A stretch of 64,000 nt of DNA from Pachypanchax playfairii (taxonomy: Eukaryota > Chordata > Actinopteri > Cyprinodontiformes > Aplocheilidae): positions 14,536 to 78,535 of the forward strand of contig SSNP01000376.1 of the NCBI GenBank assembly GCA_006937955.1, written 5' to 3'. Below the pieces are notes generated by a model. The model was not told the DNA's origin. It saw only the letters and a program-made list of their open reading frames with translations, and made no database searches. This document shows, one piece after another, positions 53,769 through 63,437 of this stretch (position 1 is the first letter of the stretch; every line of letters begins with the position of its first letter). The position numbers were made by a program, and so were the translations under genes.

Positions 53769-54640
53769 CTAGTGGCATCCATTTTTTGCCGAGTGGTTGC
53801 CTAGTCCGGCCCGCGGGCCATGAGTTGAGTAAGGCTGGTCTACAAACTGATAGGAGGCCAGAGTAGAGTTCAGTGTCACATGATTGAGGTCTCCAGAAAT
53901 TATTTTGCAGGCCGCAGGTTCTGTGTCTGCAGTCTTGCTGTTACTTTGTATATCCTCGCAGGCTGCGTCAGCTCTCGGAGAGATGTAAACACACACACAG
54001 ATCACATGACTGAACTCCCGAGGTAGATAATATGGCCGCAAGCTAACAACAAGCAGCTCTACGTCTGGACTGCATAACGTTACTTTAACGGAGACATGAC
54101 CTGGGTTACACCATCTGTTGTTGATGTAGATAATGAGTCCCCCACCTCCTCTTTTCCTGCAGGCTTGTGTGTCCCGGTCGGCTCTCACAGACACAAAACC
54201 ACGCAGCTCTACATTAGCCTCCAGCGTTAGCTCAGTTAGCCACGTCTCTGTGAAAATAAACAAACTGCAATACGCTGCTTATTCAGTGCAGACAGCTCAT
54301 CTACCTTGTTCAGAAAGTGAGTTTACGTCGCCCATTACCACCGAAGGGATTGAAGGTTTGAAACACCTCCGGTGGTTAGCTGTACTTGCTTTCATTCTCG
54401 CTCCAGCCTTACAGCCTTCTGTATCTCCTCTGCAGCTCAGTCAGGATGCTGTGCTTTGTGCCGGTCCGCCCCATTGTCCTGTGCTCCAGCGGCTTTGCTC
54501 TGGAATAAGCAAGGGAGCTGCTTCTTGAAGTTATAACGATTCCAGTATCTACGGGATACATATAAAAAAACATACTATATGTCACCATGAGAGAATTACA
54601 GAGCTACTAGAAGGCTGCCATCACTTCAGCGCCATTTTGC
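53769..54640 (-). pseudogene. L2-type LINE endonuclease, N-terminal fragment with 5' UTR
   Basis: The frame at 54263-53769 reads FIFTETWLTELTLEANVELR, FVSVRADRDTQACRKRGGGG then LIIYINNRWCNPGH, and VELLVVSLRPYYLPREFSHV. KIISGDLNHVTL matches the GDFN block with Phe-Asn changed to Leu-Asn. Upstream, 54264-54640 holds the first codons in another frame and the 5' UTR ('gcaaaatggcgctgaagtgatgg' side). It is truncated after the GDxN block. The family differs from the mini-LINEs. Confidence 0.8.
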
Positions 54641-54654
54641 TTCAAGGTGATGAT

Positions 54655-54774
54655 TCAGTGATTGCGCTACACATGGTGGCAGCTTGTTGGAGTGGCTGTG
54701 ACATTGCTAGCATTTTTTTGTTCTTTTTGAGTATTTCTTGCTAGTTTTTTCTTATGGAAATATTATTTATTGAA
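54655..54774 (+). mobile_element. LINE 5' UTR fragment
   Basis: It matches the complement of 56040-56150, the 5' end of mini-LINE copy 2 ('ggtggcagcttgttggagt', 'gagtatttcttgctag'), in plus orientation. It lies head-to-head with the minus-strand LINE at 53769-54640 and stops after about 120 bases. Confidence 0.65.
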
Positions 54775-55219
54775 ACACTTTTTATTCCACATAAATCTTA
54801 GCAAAAAGGAAGGTCTGAGGCACTCAGGAGAGATAAAGTTAAAAGACCTTTATTAAATCATGGCTATATGGATAAAAACATGCCGACGCATTTCAGCCAA
54901 CTTGGCTTTTGTCAGGGCTTAAAATGTTTGTTTGTCCTCTCACTTCCTTGTATAAGAAAGGAAATCAGTGACACCTGCTGAGGTAGAGAAGGTAGAGCAG
55001 CATCGTGATTGGATGACCAATATCACACAAAACAGTCACATTCAACCATTCAGGTAGATCTGACTATAAAATAAAAATAATGATAATAGATATTGAACCT
55101 CATATTGAGAACCTGAAAAAAAGAAAAGGAAAATATATGTGAATATAAATCAATCAAATCAAATCAAAAATACTTCATTAATCCCCGAAGGGAAATTAAG
55201 TGTTGTTGTAGCTCAGTTC

Positions 55220-55708
55220 TTAATTCTTCAGGGAGCCATTGGAGAGGGTTCTAGCTGTGGACAGGAAGGATCTCCTGTCGAGGGTTCTAGCTGTGGACAG
55301 GAAGGATCTCCTGTAGCGTCTGTGCTGCAGCGGATTATGAAGAATCTTCTGACTGAAGACACTCTGTTGTTGAGTTTCTGTGTTATGAAGAGGATGATGA
55401 GGGTTTTCCATCATGTTCTTCATCCTCCTTTGGACAATCAACTCAAGAGACACCAGTTTAGTCTCCAGTACAGAATCAGTCCTCCTTATCAATCTGTTCA
55501 GCCTCTTCATGTCTAGTGCTCTAATGCTGCTTCCCCAACAGGTGACAGATGTGATCAGCTGACAAACTCCTTTTCTTTTGCCGCTCCTATTCAAATCTCT
55601 GTCAGCTCGTATTGTTTGAAAGCCAGGCAGAGACACGCTGGAGTCCTTTAGCCATGTCTCAGTAAAACACATGCTGCTGCATTCCTGATACTCTGGCTGG
55701 GTCTTCAA
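55220..55708 (-). pseudogene. mini-LINE copy 2 fused ORF
   Basis: A 162-codon frame: MCFTETWLK, GFQTIRADRDLNRSGKRKG (endonuclease), then VCQLITSVTCWGSSIRALDM, KRLNRLIRRTDSVLETKLVS and LELIVQRRM (RT tail). The junction falls between KRKG and VCQL, as in copy 1, and is in frame. A 36-base tandem duplication near the 3' end repeats RRSFLSTARTL. Confidence 0.8.
55244..55315 (-). repeat. 36-base tandem duplication
   Basis: The unit beginning 'gagggttctagctgtggaca' and ending 'ggatctcctgt' occurs twice, adding 12 codons in frame to the mini-LINE ORF. Confidence 0.95.
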
Positions 55709-56271
55709 CAGAGTTTAAAGTTCATCCATTTTGTTAGCTAAGAGATCTCACATTTGTCAATATGACTGATGGAAGTGAAGGCTTAAACTTCCTCTTTCTC
55801 TCTCTTCACTTTGCTCCTGCTCTGCATCCATGTCTTATTCTTTTGAGCTCATCAGGGATCCAGAGTTTCAATTTGAGGATTATTTAGCCTTAGATATGTC
55901 AGTTAGTTGCTCGTTCTTGTAAACAAGTCTCTTGTTGCCATGGTTACGCATCACAACAAGTGGCAAAAAAGTTACAAATCAAGCAAAAAACTCAGTCAGC
56001 ACAGCACCCAAATCAGAAGAAAAGTATTTAGAAAATATTTCCAGAAGAAAAAACTAGCAAGAAATACTCAAAAAGAACAAAAAATGCTAGCAAATGCTAG
56101 CTAAGTCACAGAGCTACTCCAACAAGCTGCCACCAGTTGTAGCGCTATTCCGGAATGTGTGAATGGAATGGAAGACTCATAACTCCAGTCACGAATGTAA
56201 AGAAATGAACAAAGTTTACAAAAAAGGAACAAAATCTAATTCTCCATTAAGACCCGGGAAGTGTGTAGCTT

Positions 56272-56581
56272 TTAGTGTATATATCCAGAAAGATTCTCTT
56301 TGTAAGAGTTTCTTGAGTTATCACCGCCTCTGATAGAATGTTCTATTTGTTCAATCCCTGTAATTTTGATAGAGTTACAAGTTCCATGATTAGGATTTTT
56401 ATAATGTACTACCATAGCGGATATTGGATCTGATTGTCTGTTTGTGTTCTGTGAGTCTTGCATTTAACTTGCGTTTAGTTCTCCCGATATAGAAAATGCC
56501 ACATGGGCATTCTAATCTGTAGACCACATATGAAGTATTGCAGTCGATGAATGAATTAATGTTAAAAATACGGTTTAGCAT
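56272..56581 (-). pseudogene. Penelope-like GIY-YIG endonuclease
   Basis: The frame 56581-56399 reads NTSYVVYRLECPCGIFYIGR then TKRKLNARLTEHK. YVVYRL aligns with the GIY half, FYIG with the YIG half, and the Arg and Glu/His positions of the family follow. The next frame (56463-56272) carries VVHYKNPNHGTCNSIKITGI then EQIEHSIRGGD. Frames differ, so it is broken. Such endonucleases cut target DNA for Penelope retrotransposition. Confidence 0.85.
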
Positions 56582-56777
56582 ATTGTTGCAATGAACACAA
56601 TTACCACATTTATGATGGCCTTTTTGAGTTGAGAGCCAGGTTGTTTTTGGTTGTAGAGGAGGGAGGTAAGTATGAACAAGTCGATCATTTAAAGTTGGAG
56701 CCTGTCTGAAGCTGATAGTTGGAGTCTGTGAAAGAGCCTCCCTAAGAATGCTTTTGCTTTTTAGTAATTCCCATTTT

Positions 56778-57458
56778 TTAAATTATAATTTGTTTAATTT
56801 GATTTGCTTGATCACTGAATTGTGTAACAAAATAAACACCATTTGGTTTTTCTCTATTCTTCTCTTTTGGGACTAATAGTTGTTCTCTTTGAAGGTTTTT
56901 AGTCTTATTATATGCTTTGAGTAAAGTTCTTTGTTGATATCCTCTTGTTTTAAATCTCTGGCACATATCTGTAGTGTTTTTTTCAAATTCTGCTTCTGTA
57001 TCACAAATGCGTCTAAGTCTGGCTGGTTGACAGAGGAACTCCTGAAATGTTGATTACTTGTTGTTATTCATCCTGTCTCTGCTCCTGGTGTGTCGGCTGT
57101 AGCTGGTGATTTTCTTCTCCCTCTTCTTGTCTTCCGTTTTTTTTTATCTCTGTGACTTGTTTCTTTGGGATCTGGTGTCTAAAAAAGTGGAAGGTGTAGA
57201 TTGTTCTGTCTCTGGGTGGTATTCATCACTGCTAGGTAGTTGGAAAGAGACAGTTCTTCTTCGTTGCGGCTGGATTTTAAAACTTTGTCTCTGTTTCCAA
57301 ATATAGACTTTGTTGTCTTTATAATCTGATACATCTCTGTTGAATGTTCTCAGTTTTTCTTGTTTAAGTTCTCTTTGTAGTCTTTCTAAATCCTGTTGAA
57401 GTTCTTTTTCAAAAGGAATTTGTTGAGTTCTTAACTTAGCAGAGGTTTCTTCTTTCAA
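56778..57458 (-). pseudogene. Penelope-like ORF remnants (N-terminus and RT end)
   Basis: 57458-57144 is a Lys/Glu/Gln-rich coiled-coil-like stretch with LRTFNRDVSDYKDNKVYIWK, a conserved N-terminal segment of these elements. 56966-56778 has FKTRGYQQRTLLKAYNKTKN, which in complete elements lies at the end of the RT. The catalytic centre between them is gone. Confidence 0.65.
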
Positions 57459-57530
57459 GGTTATTTCATTCTGGATTTGGGTGTTGTAGGACGCATCAAC
57501 AGCCTCATTTCTGATTAATTAAACTGAAGG

Positions 57531-58539
57531 AGCGTGTGTGTATCAGTGACTGTCTCTCCCAGTCACTTCACATTCCTTAGGGTCATAAAACTACCCAGCA
57601 TCTCCTCTCTCTGTGAATGGATTGTGTCATTCTCGACACTTATGACGGTTCACTCGAGTCTGGCAACCCCCCCCACTGTGAAAACAGTTTTTAGCAAAAC
57701 CTGGTCTGGAAAAGTCTTTTGAAGCCAACATATCCTGCCGAGATAATTTACAGCAAATGCGAATGTGTTTAGAAAACCTCCTTTTTGTGTTTGTATAAAG
57801 CATCCTGGGTTGCTTCAAACATCAGACAGAATGGCTCCGAGTCTCACCCAAAAACACCCCCTCTTCAGCCACGATGACTGACCCAGACTGCTTCAATACA
57901 CATATGAACTATTTAATGTGATCACAGCTAATTCAATCACTCCTTTTTTTCTTTACAGGTTTCAAATCAGCATCTTTGCTCTGAAGGAATGTTCACCCAG
58001 TTTAACTACAGTGATAAAATGATTTGATGTATATCTGAAAACTATATTCAGTGAAACTCTGATAATAAGTATGTGAATTTCAGAATTATTCAACTGTTGA
58101 TCTGATCAATGACTGCTAATCAAAAGTCCTCTCCAGGAGATGCCTAAGGAACATTCTTCTTTTGACAAGAGTATTTCTACATGAACTAGTGATACATTGT
58201 TCAGTGCATAAAACGAAATGTGTTTAAATCACTCTCTTCAATTCAGCCCAATCGGCTGGTTCCTTCGATAGAAAATGTTTTATTATTAATTGGTTGATTT
58301 TTCTATGAAGTGCCTTGAAATTACTTTGTCATGAACTTTATAAATAAATAAACTTGAAACTCTTCAGTAAGTCGCTATAAAGAGCAATGTAATCTAAATT
58401 GATTTAAAATAATGCCTTGATTAAACATGTTACAGATCTTAGGATATATTGAATTAACCTGCAAATCCTTTCTTTACTACTCAGGAACAAATACTGATAT
58501 GTGTAAAAGTAATATGTCATTAGAATAAGGAAACACTGT
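57531..58539. other. no gene recognised
   Basis: About 1 kb of intronic sequence. A run of C at 57668-57675 is the only local oddity. Confidence 0.4.
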
Positions 58540-59478
58540 TCATTAATTCTTGTTAAAAGATACAATTTTTACCTCGTTTTGCGAGTTTAAAACCTTTTTC
58601 TTGATTTTGTTTTGACAAACTCCTCGTTTATTTGACACTTATGCTTTCGTTTTAACGCGCGATTTTCTTTACCCTCAAAGTTCATTTTTCTTTAAATTCG
58701 ACGCACGTTTAAACACGTAAAGTATTTTGTTTGAATAGTTTAATTCCACAAAATCCAGACTTCACGTCGCCAGCTGGAGGAAGAAACTACAGATCCCAGA
58801 ATTCCTTCCGTGGGCCTTCGACACGTGACGATCACCACCCGTGACTTGATCTCTACCCTGCTTGCAAAGCAGACGTGCAGCCAAACCCAGGAAAAGTTCC
58901 GACATTCGGAGAAAAGCCTCTTCGAAACAGACGGACCACTCTGGGAACTAAAGGAGCAAAAACTCCCAACCGTGCTGCAAAGAAGTAAGAGATCAATTTC
59001 ATTTAATCCATGACAAAGGATTGAAAACAGCTGTGTTGGTATCTCAGTGGCCCGGAAGTGAAATCTGCGCCTCCATCCTTTTCCTCCCTTTCTCTCACTC
59101 CAAAATTATAATTTTCCTTAAATTCAAAATTATCTTCCGTGTTAAAAGAGCATTTTCCGTTTCCTCACCCACTCTTACTAGTGTTTAAGATTCTTGAACG
59201 TTAGAAAGTCCACTTATTTTAGAAACCTACTAAATCTGACGTAATTTCCTGTTCATAGCATCGTTAATTCCATTCCGTGTTTAACTGTTTATTTGTTTGT
59301 CTGTTTATTGGTCTGTCTTCCTTGTTGTTCAATAAATATTCACCTTAATTTTAATTGGCCGATTCAGTGAGTTTTTATGTGTGATTTGAGTCACTATCTG
59401 GACGGACATGCGACTTCATATTATGAGACTGAATTAATCTGATTAAATATTCTAATATTTAATTCCTTCGAAAGAAGG
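58540..59478 (+). mobile_element. possible LTR ending next to a primer-binding-site-like motif
   Basis: AATAAA occurs at about 59330. The stretch ends with 'ccttcgaaagaagg' immediately before TGGTGCCCCG (59479-59488), which looks like a retroviral primer-binding site (TGG plus tRNA complement). No start could be fixed and no second LTR or coding region is present, so it may be a solo LTR with leader, or coincidence. Confidence 0.3.
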
Positions 59479-59491
59479 TGGTGCCCCGAAT

Positions 59492-59529
59492 AACACGTAT
59501 TGAAGAGGCAAACTTTCATAATACGTGTT
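59492..59529 (+). other. 10-base-pair hairpin after the PBS-like motif
   Basis: AACACGTATT and AATACGTGTT are perfect complements separated by 18 bases, directly downstream of the PBS-like motif. A leader hairpin would fit a retroviral packaging or dimerisation element; this is inference. Confidence 0.45.
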
Positions 59530-59609
59530 CCCCTACAGTGTTGTGCTTTTTGGCTTCTTGTATCAGGAGAAGCACAAGATCTAATAAACATTTATTTATT
59601 TATTTGACA

Positions 59610-59765
59610 GTTTTTTATTTATTTATTAATCCGCTATATCCTATGTCAGTACATTATAAGAATGCTAATCATGGAACTTGTAACTCTCTCAAAATTACGG
59701 ATATTGACCATATAGAACATTCTATCAGAGGCAGTGATAGACTTAAGAAAACTCTTACAAAACTC
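59610..59765 (+). pseudogene. Penelope-like element fragment
   Basis: The plus-strand frame carries SVHYKNANHGTCNSLKITDI followed by DHIEHSIRG, matching the minus-strand Penelope fragment at 56272-56430 closely. It runs straight into mini-LINE copy 3 at about 59766. Confidence 0.75.
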
Positions 59766-60365
59766 TTTTTTGCCACTTGTTATGATGCGTACCCATTGCA
59801 ACGAGAGACTTGTTTACAAGCAAGAGCAGTTAATGGACATTTCTAAGGCTCAAATATTCCTCAAATTGATCCCTGATGAGCTAAAAAGAACAAGATGTGG
59901 ATGCAGGGCAGGAGCAAAGCAAAAAGAGAAAAAGAGGAAGTTTAAACCTTCACTTCCATCAGTCATATTGAAAAATGTGAGACCTCTTGCCAACAAAAAC
60001 TTGATGAACTTGAAACTCTGTTGAAGACACAGCCAGAATATCAGGAATGCAGCATCATGTGTTTTACTGAGACATGGCTAAAGGAGCATATCCCGGACTC
60101 TGGTGTGTCTCTGCCTGGCTTTCAAACAATACAGGCAGACAGAGCTCAAGATGAGCGGCAAAACAAAAAGGAGTATACAAACCTGTTTTCCAGAAGCAAT
60201 CTGTGATCAAAAGAACTGTGAGGTCAAAGGCTTCCTCAGATCCTTTGCAACTGCTACAGGAGATCATTCTTGCCCGCAGCTATAACCCTCTACAATCACT
60301 CACTGAAGAGGAACTGAGCAACAACAACATTTAATTTCCTTTTGGGGATTAATAAAGTATTTTTG
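59766..60365 (+). mobile_element. mini-LINE copy 3 (further deleted)
   Basis: 5' UTR without the MITE of copy 1, then endonuclease frames LKTQPEYQECSIMCFTETWL and KEHIPDSGVSLPGFQTIQAD. After KKE the sequence 'ggagtatacaaacc' aligns with the junction region of copies 1 and 2. The RT tail is shortened, and the 3' end with 'tttggggattaataaagta' and 'tttttgatttga' follows. Stops interrupt the tail. Confidence 0.75.
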
Positions 60366-60531
60366 ATTTGATGTAAATCTTACTACCTTGGACCTAGTTG
60401 TCTGCCAGATCTATAGCACATAGTATTATTTGTCTTGACAACATCATATTAATAACTAGACAGTGACTAAAGAAACTCTGACAGGGACTGCCACCATGTG
60501 CATGAGTGAGAAACCATCAGCCAATAAGAAA
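60366..60531. other. short spacer
   Basis: Nothing recognised between mini-LINE copy 3 and the SINE. Confidence 0.4.
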
Positions 60532-60895
60532 TGGCAAATGGCATTTTCTTGCATTGCGCTTTACTTAAGTCCTATGGCTCCCAAAGCACTTATCACTATA
60601 GCTTGTCATTCACCCATTCACACACACACACACACACTTGGTGGTGATAAACTACACGCATGTAGTAGGACATGCTGTCCTGGGACACACACTGACAGAG
60701 GCGAGGCTGCCAGACAATGGTGCTGCCAGACCCTCCGACTACCACCAAACAGGCAAGGTGGGTGAGGTGTGTTGCCCAAGGACACAACAGCCAAGCGATC
60801 TTTTTTTGGGCGGAGCTGGGATTCAAACCAGTGACCCTCCAGTTACCAGACGAAATGCTCTACCTCCTAAGCCACAGCTGCCCCAAAGCTGTGTT
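60532..60895 (-). repeat. tRNA-derived SINE, copy 2
   Basis: The minus-strand head shows GTGGCTTAGGAGGTAGAGCA (A-box region) and GGTTTGAATCCC (B box). The body parallels copy 1 at 36858-37192, with an added (CA)n at 60619-60639. A box spacing near 35 bases fits a tRNA-like promoter. Confidence 0.65.
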
Positions 60896-60899
60896 TATC

Positions 60900-61400
60900 C
60901 AAAACTGAGTGTGTCTGAAAGCTGACAGGTGCTGCGAATGTGATAAAAATGCTTAAAGAGCACCAAATGTGCCAACAAAAACGTTCTGCACATTTAACAA
61001 CCAAAAACCCTGGTTCACCCCCTAATTGAGGCAGCTTAGACAGGAGAACGCATTCAGCTCCTGTACAACCAGACCAGAAACACACTCAATAGGGAAATCA
61101 GAGCAGCGAAGAAACAATACTCTGATTAACTGAAGAGCCATTTCTCCACAAATAATGGCAGACCCTGCAAACTATCACCAATTTTAGGAGCCCAACCCCT
61201 TTCAGTTTGCATACAGGGCAAACAGGTCAGTGGATGCAGTCAACATGGGGCTGCATTACATCCTGAAACACCTCGACAACGCAGGGACGTATGCCATCAT
61301 GCTATTCGTGAACTAGAGTTAAACTGCTGAATATTGCAGATGACACAATGGTCATCGGCCTTATCAGGGACGGAGACAAGTCTGCTTACAGACAAAATGT
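60900..61400 (+). pseudogene. third L2-like LINE, RT fragments
   Basis: Plus-strand pieces in broken frames: LNREIRAAKKQYSD and HFSTNNGRP (linker), then NPFQFAYRANRSVDAVNMGL and HYILKHLDNAGTYAMMLFV (palm start), then ADDTMVIGLIRDGDKSAYRQ (catalytic box). Large deletions separate them. The motifs are of the L2 group but differ from the other LINEs here. Confidence 0.8.
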
Positions 61401-62170
61401 TTCTGATCATCAAACACATATTACCGTTAGTCAAAGATGACCCAAGTAAACACAAAATGCAGTTCCAAAATCCTGTAAGAGTAGATGGTTCAAATCCCAC
61501 AGGTGTGAAATATGCAAAAATAGACAATTTTTCAAGATGGCTGACTTCCTGTGATAATTAGGACATGGGTCCAAGAGACTTTTGTAGGTCCTGAGAGGAT
61601 ACATGAGTGTACTGTATTTCATAACTATCAACAAAAGCAGTGGGCGGGGCTTGCAATTTAAAAGCCAAAAATGGAGAGAAAGGGGGCGCTGTTGACACAA
61701 TTTGCCACACCCACATGATTTTTCTACTCAGGTATGTTAAGGTCCTTACAAAGATTCATTCTATGTAGATTTGTCCTGATCTGATCATGATTGTGGATTT
61801 TATAGCAAGAAATGTGTTGATGGCGAGATGTCAAACTTTGAAGTGGCGCTGTGGCAACACCTTAAATGCTAGAGCCATAAAATTTAAAACAATGTTAGAT
61901 CTACTCATTGGCTGTTTCTTGAGCTAAGTCGTTGTAGATTTGTTGATGTATGCCATAGTATGACCCCACAGAGTAAAACGTGACACTTCTGGTTCTCAGT
62001 GGGCGGAGCTAAAGTTATCCCAAAATGTCAATGCATAGTTTCGTTCAAGACCCCACTGTGATCACCCATGCACAATTTCATTTGGATCAGAGAAATATTG
62101 GTGAAGTTGTAAGAGTTGTTTTTTAGGATTTTTTTGCCTTGATAGCCCAGTTTGAGGTGAAGCTACCCCA
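61401..62170. repeat. probable dispersed repeat of unknown class
   Basis: Phrases such as 'gtgggcggggcttgc', 'agggggcgctgt', 'ttgccacacccacatga' and 'gtgggcggagctaaa' belong to a style of non-coding dispersed repeat common in fish genomes. No ends were found. Confidence 0.35.
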
Positions 62171-63437
62171 AACTAAAGCTGGGTTCCAGACTAACATTTT
62201 TTCCAAGGGGCACTGTAGCCCCTAACCTGAAATTTCTTGGGGCATTTATTGACACTACACCTGTCCTAGATGAAGCAATTGAATATTTCTCTGTTATATG
62301 GTTTTGGTGTTGTAGTTTGTAGACGGTCCCTGCGATTCTAGCTCATAGTCTACCTCGCTGTGGGGCATACCCATTGACAACATCAAACAAAACAATTTTC
62401 AGCTTCCAGCTTTAGACTCATCACTCTATCTGAGACTCTTTTCACCTCCAGAACATTCTTAACAAATGCCTCTTTCAACATAATTCCTACTTCTTCCCAT
62501 CTATTGCTTCATCTAGGACAGGAGTAGTGTAAATAAAATTGTTTTTCATACTAGATTTCTTGGATTAGAAATAGATGTTTTTCTTTTTTAACAGCATTAA
62601 ATAAGTCAATCTTTAATAAAATCCCATTTTAATGTGTATGGTTGTTAAAAAGCCATTATGAATATTAGTTTGTTCTATCAGCTACATAAATTGATTTGGA
62701 TTAAGGGTTATTTTTCAATCCAATTATGTTTTATTATTAAAATGGGTCCAAAATATACCATTGCATGTTGTAGTGCCACACAAGACACAGTACACATAAC
62801 CATCTTTTCCCTTGATCTTATGACAGATCATATTTTGGGAAAATAGGTTTAAATTCAATTTTAGCGTCTTTTTCATCATGTAATAACCTGCATTGCAGCA
62901 TTAATCTCAGGTTTAGGTAGATGATGGTGGGACCTATTTTATTTAATCTACCACTAAACTGATAAATATGTAGGCTGCATATTTACCAGTTTAGCAGTAG
63001 ATTGAATTTTAGTTTATGTGATTTGAGCAGGTTAAAAAGCTTAGTGTGGATGCATGTGTAGCTTTTGTTTTATTATTTTACACTCTTACATCAATAGGCA
63101 TCCAACCAAACTCAATCTTGGTGTCTTGCAAAAATGGGGTGGTGGTGGCCTGGGATAAAATAAAAATTTTGGGCCGGAATTAATGTCGCAGTCCGCCCCT
63201 GCACGATACCCTCGTAAAACACTGCGGTAGTATACGGCAAAAACTGTGTCGTAAGAGGTATGCATTTGGATAATTTAGTATATCTAGGGGGGCCATTAAC
63301 TGACAGCAGATTTTTTCGTGTTGGCGTGGGCCGCACGGATGCCTTTGGGTGTGCCCCTAAATTTTGGAAAATGCCCTTAGAAATATCAGGTTAGGGGCTA
63401 CAGTGCCCCTTGGAAAAAATGTTAATCTAGAGCCCTG
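62171..63437. mobile_element. TIR element, hAT-like ends, with a smaller inverted repeat nested inside
   Basis: Left end from 'ggttccagactaacattttt' and right end (complement) 'gctctagattaacattttt' continue as inverted repeats of about 75 bases containing GGGGCACTGTAGCCCCTAAC. The right end's CAGGGCTCTAG start is hAT-like. No 8-base duplication was found. A second inverted repeat lies at 62262-62531. The rest is AT-rich without a transposase. Confidence 0.65.
62262..62531. repeat. small nested inverted-repeat element
   Basis: The 28 bases starting ACACTACACCTGTCCTAGAT at 62262 are complementary, with one mismatch, to the end at 62531. The interior of about 215 bases has no ORF. It is probably a MITE inserted in, or part of, the surrounding TIR element. 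Confidence 0.65.

Larger units (their letters stand above)
55139..56150 (-). mobile_element. mini-LINE copy 2 (complete length)
   Basis: It starts at 'ggaatagcgctacaactggt' (minus strand, near 56150), carries 5' UTR, the fused ORF (55708-55220), and ends in 'cccttcggggattaatgaag' with a 'tttga' repeat tail at 55139-55165. Flanks share ATTCACA, a probable target duplication. About 1.0 kb. It keeps both LINE ends and the same endonuclease-to-RT-tail junction as copy 1. Confidence 0.85.
54775..57530 (-). mobile_element. Penelope-like element with GIY-YIG endonuclease, split by mini-LINE copy 2
   Basis: Minus-strand order: N-terminal ORF part (57458-57144), RT C-terminal part (56966-56778), GIY-YIG endonuclease (56581-56272), 3' UTR (56270-56155), mini-LINE insertion (56150-55139), 3' UTR end (55138-54775). 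The 3' UTR contains 'gccctgacaaaagccaag' and 'gctgaaatgcgtcggcatg', the 'CCTGA.GAAGGCC...GAAACGCGTCGGC' signature I associate with Poseidon/Neptune-type Penelope elements. Most of the RT is deleted. Confidence 0.8.
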
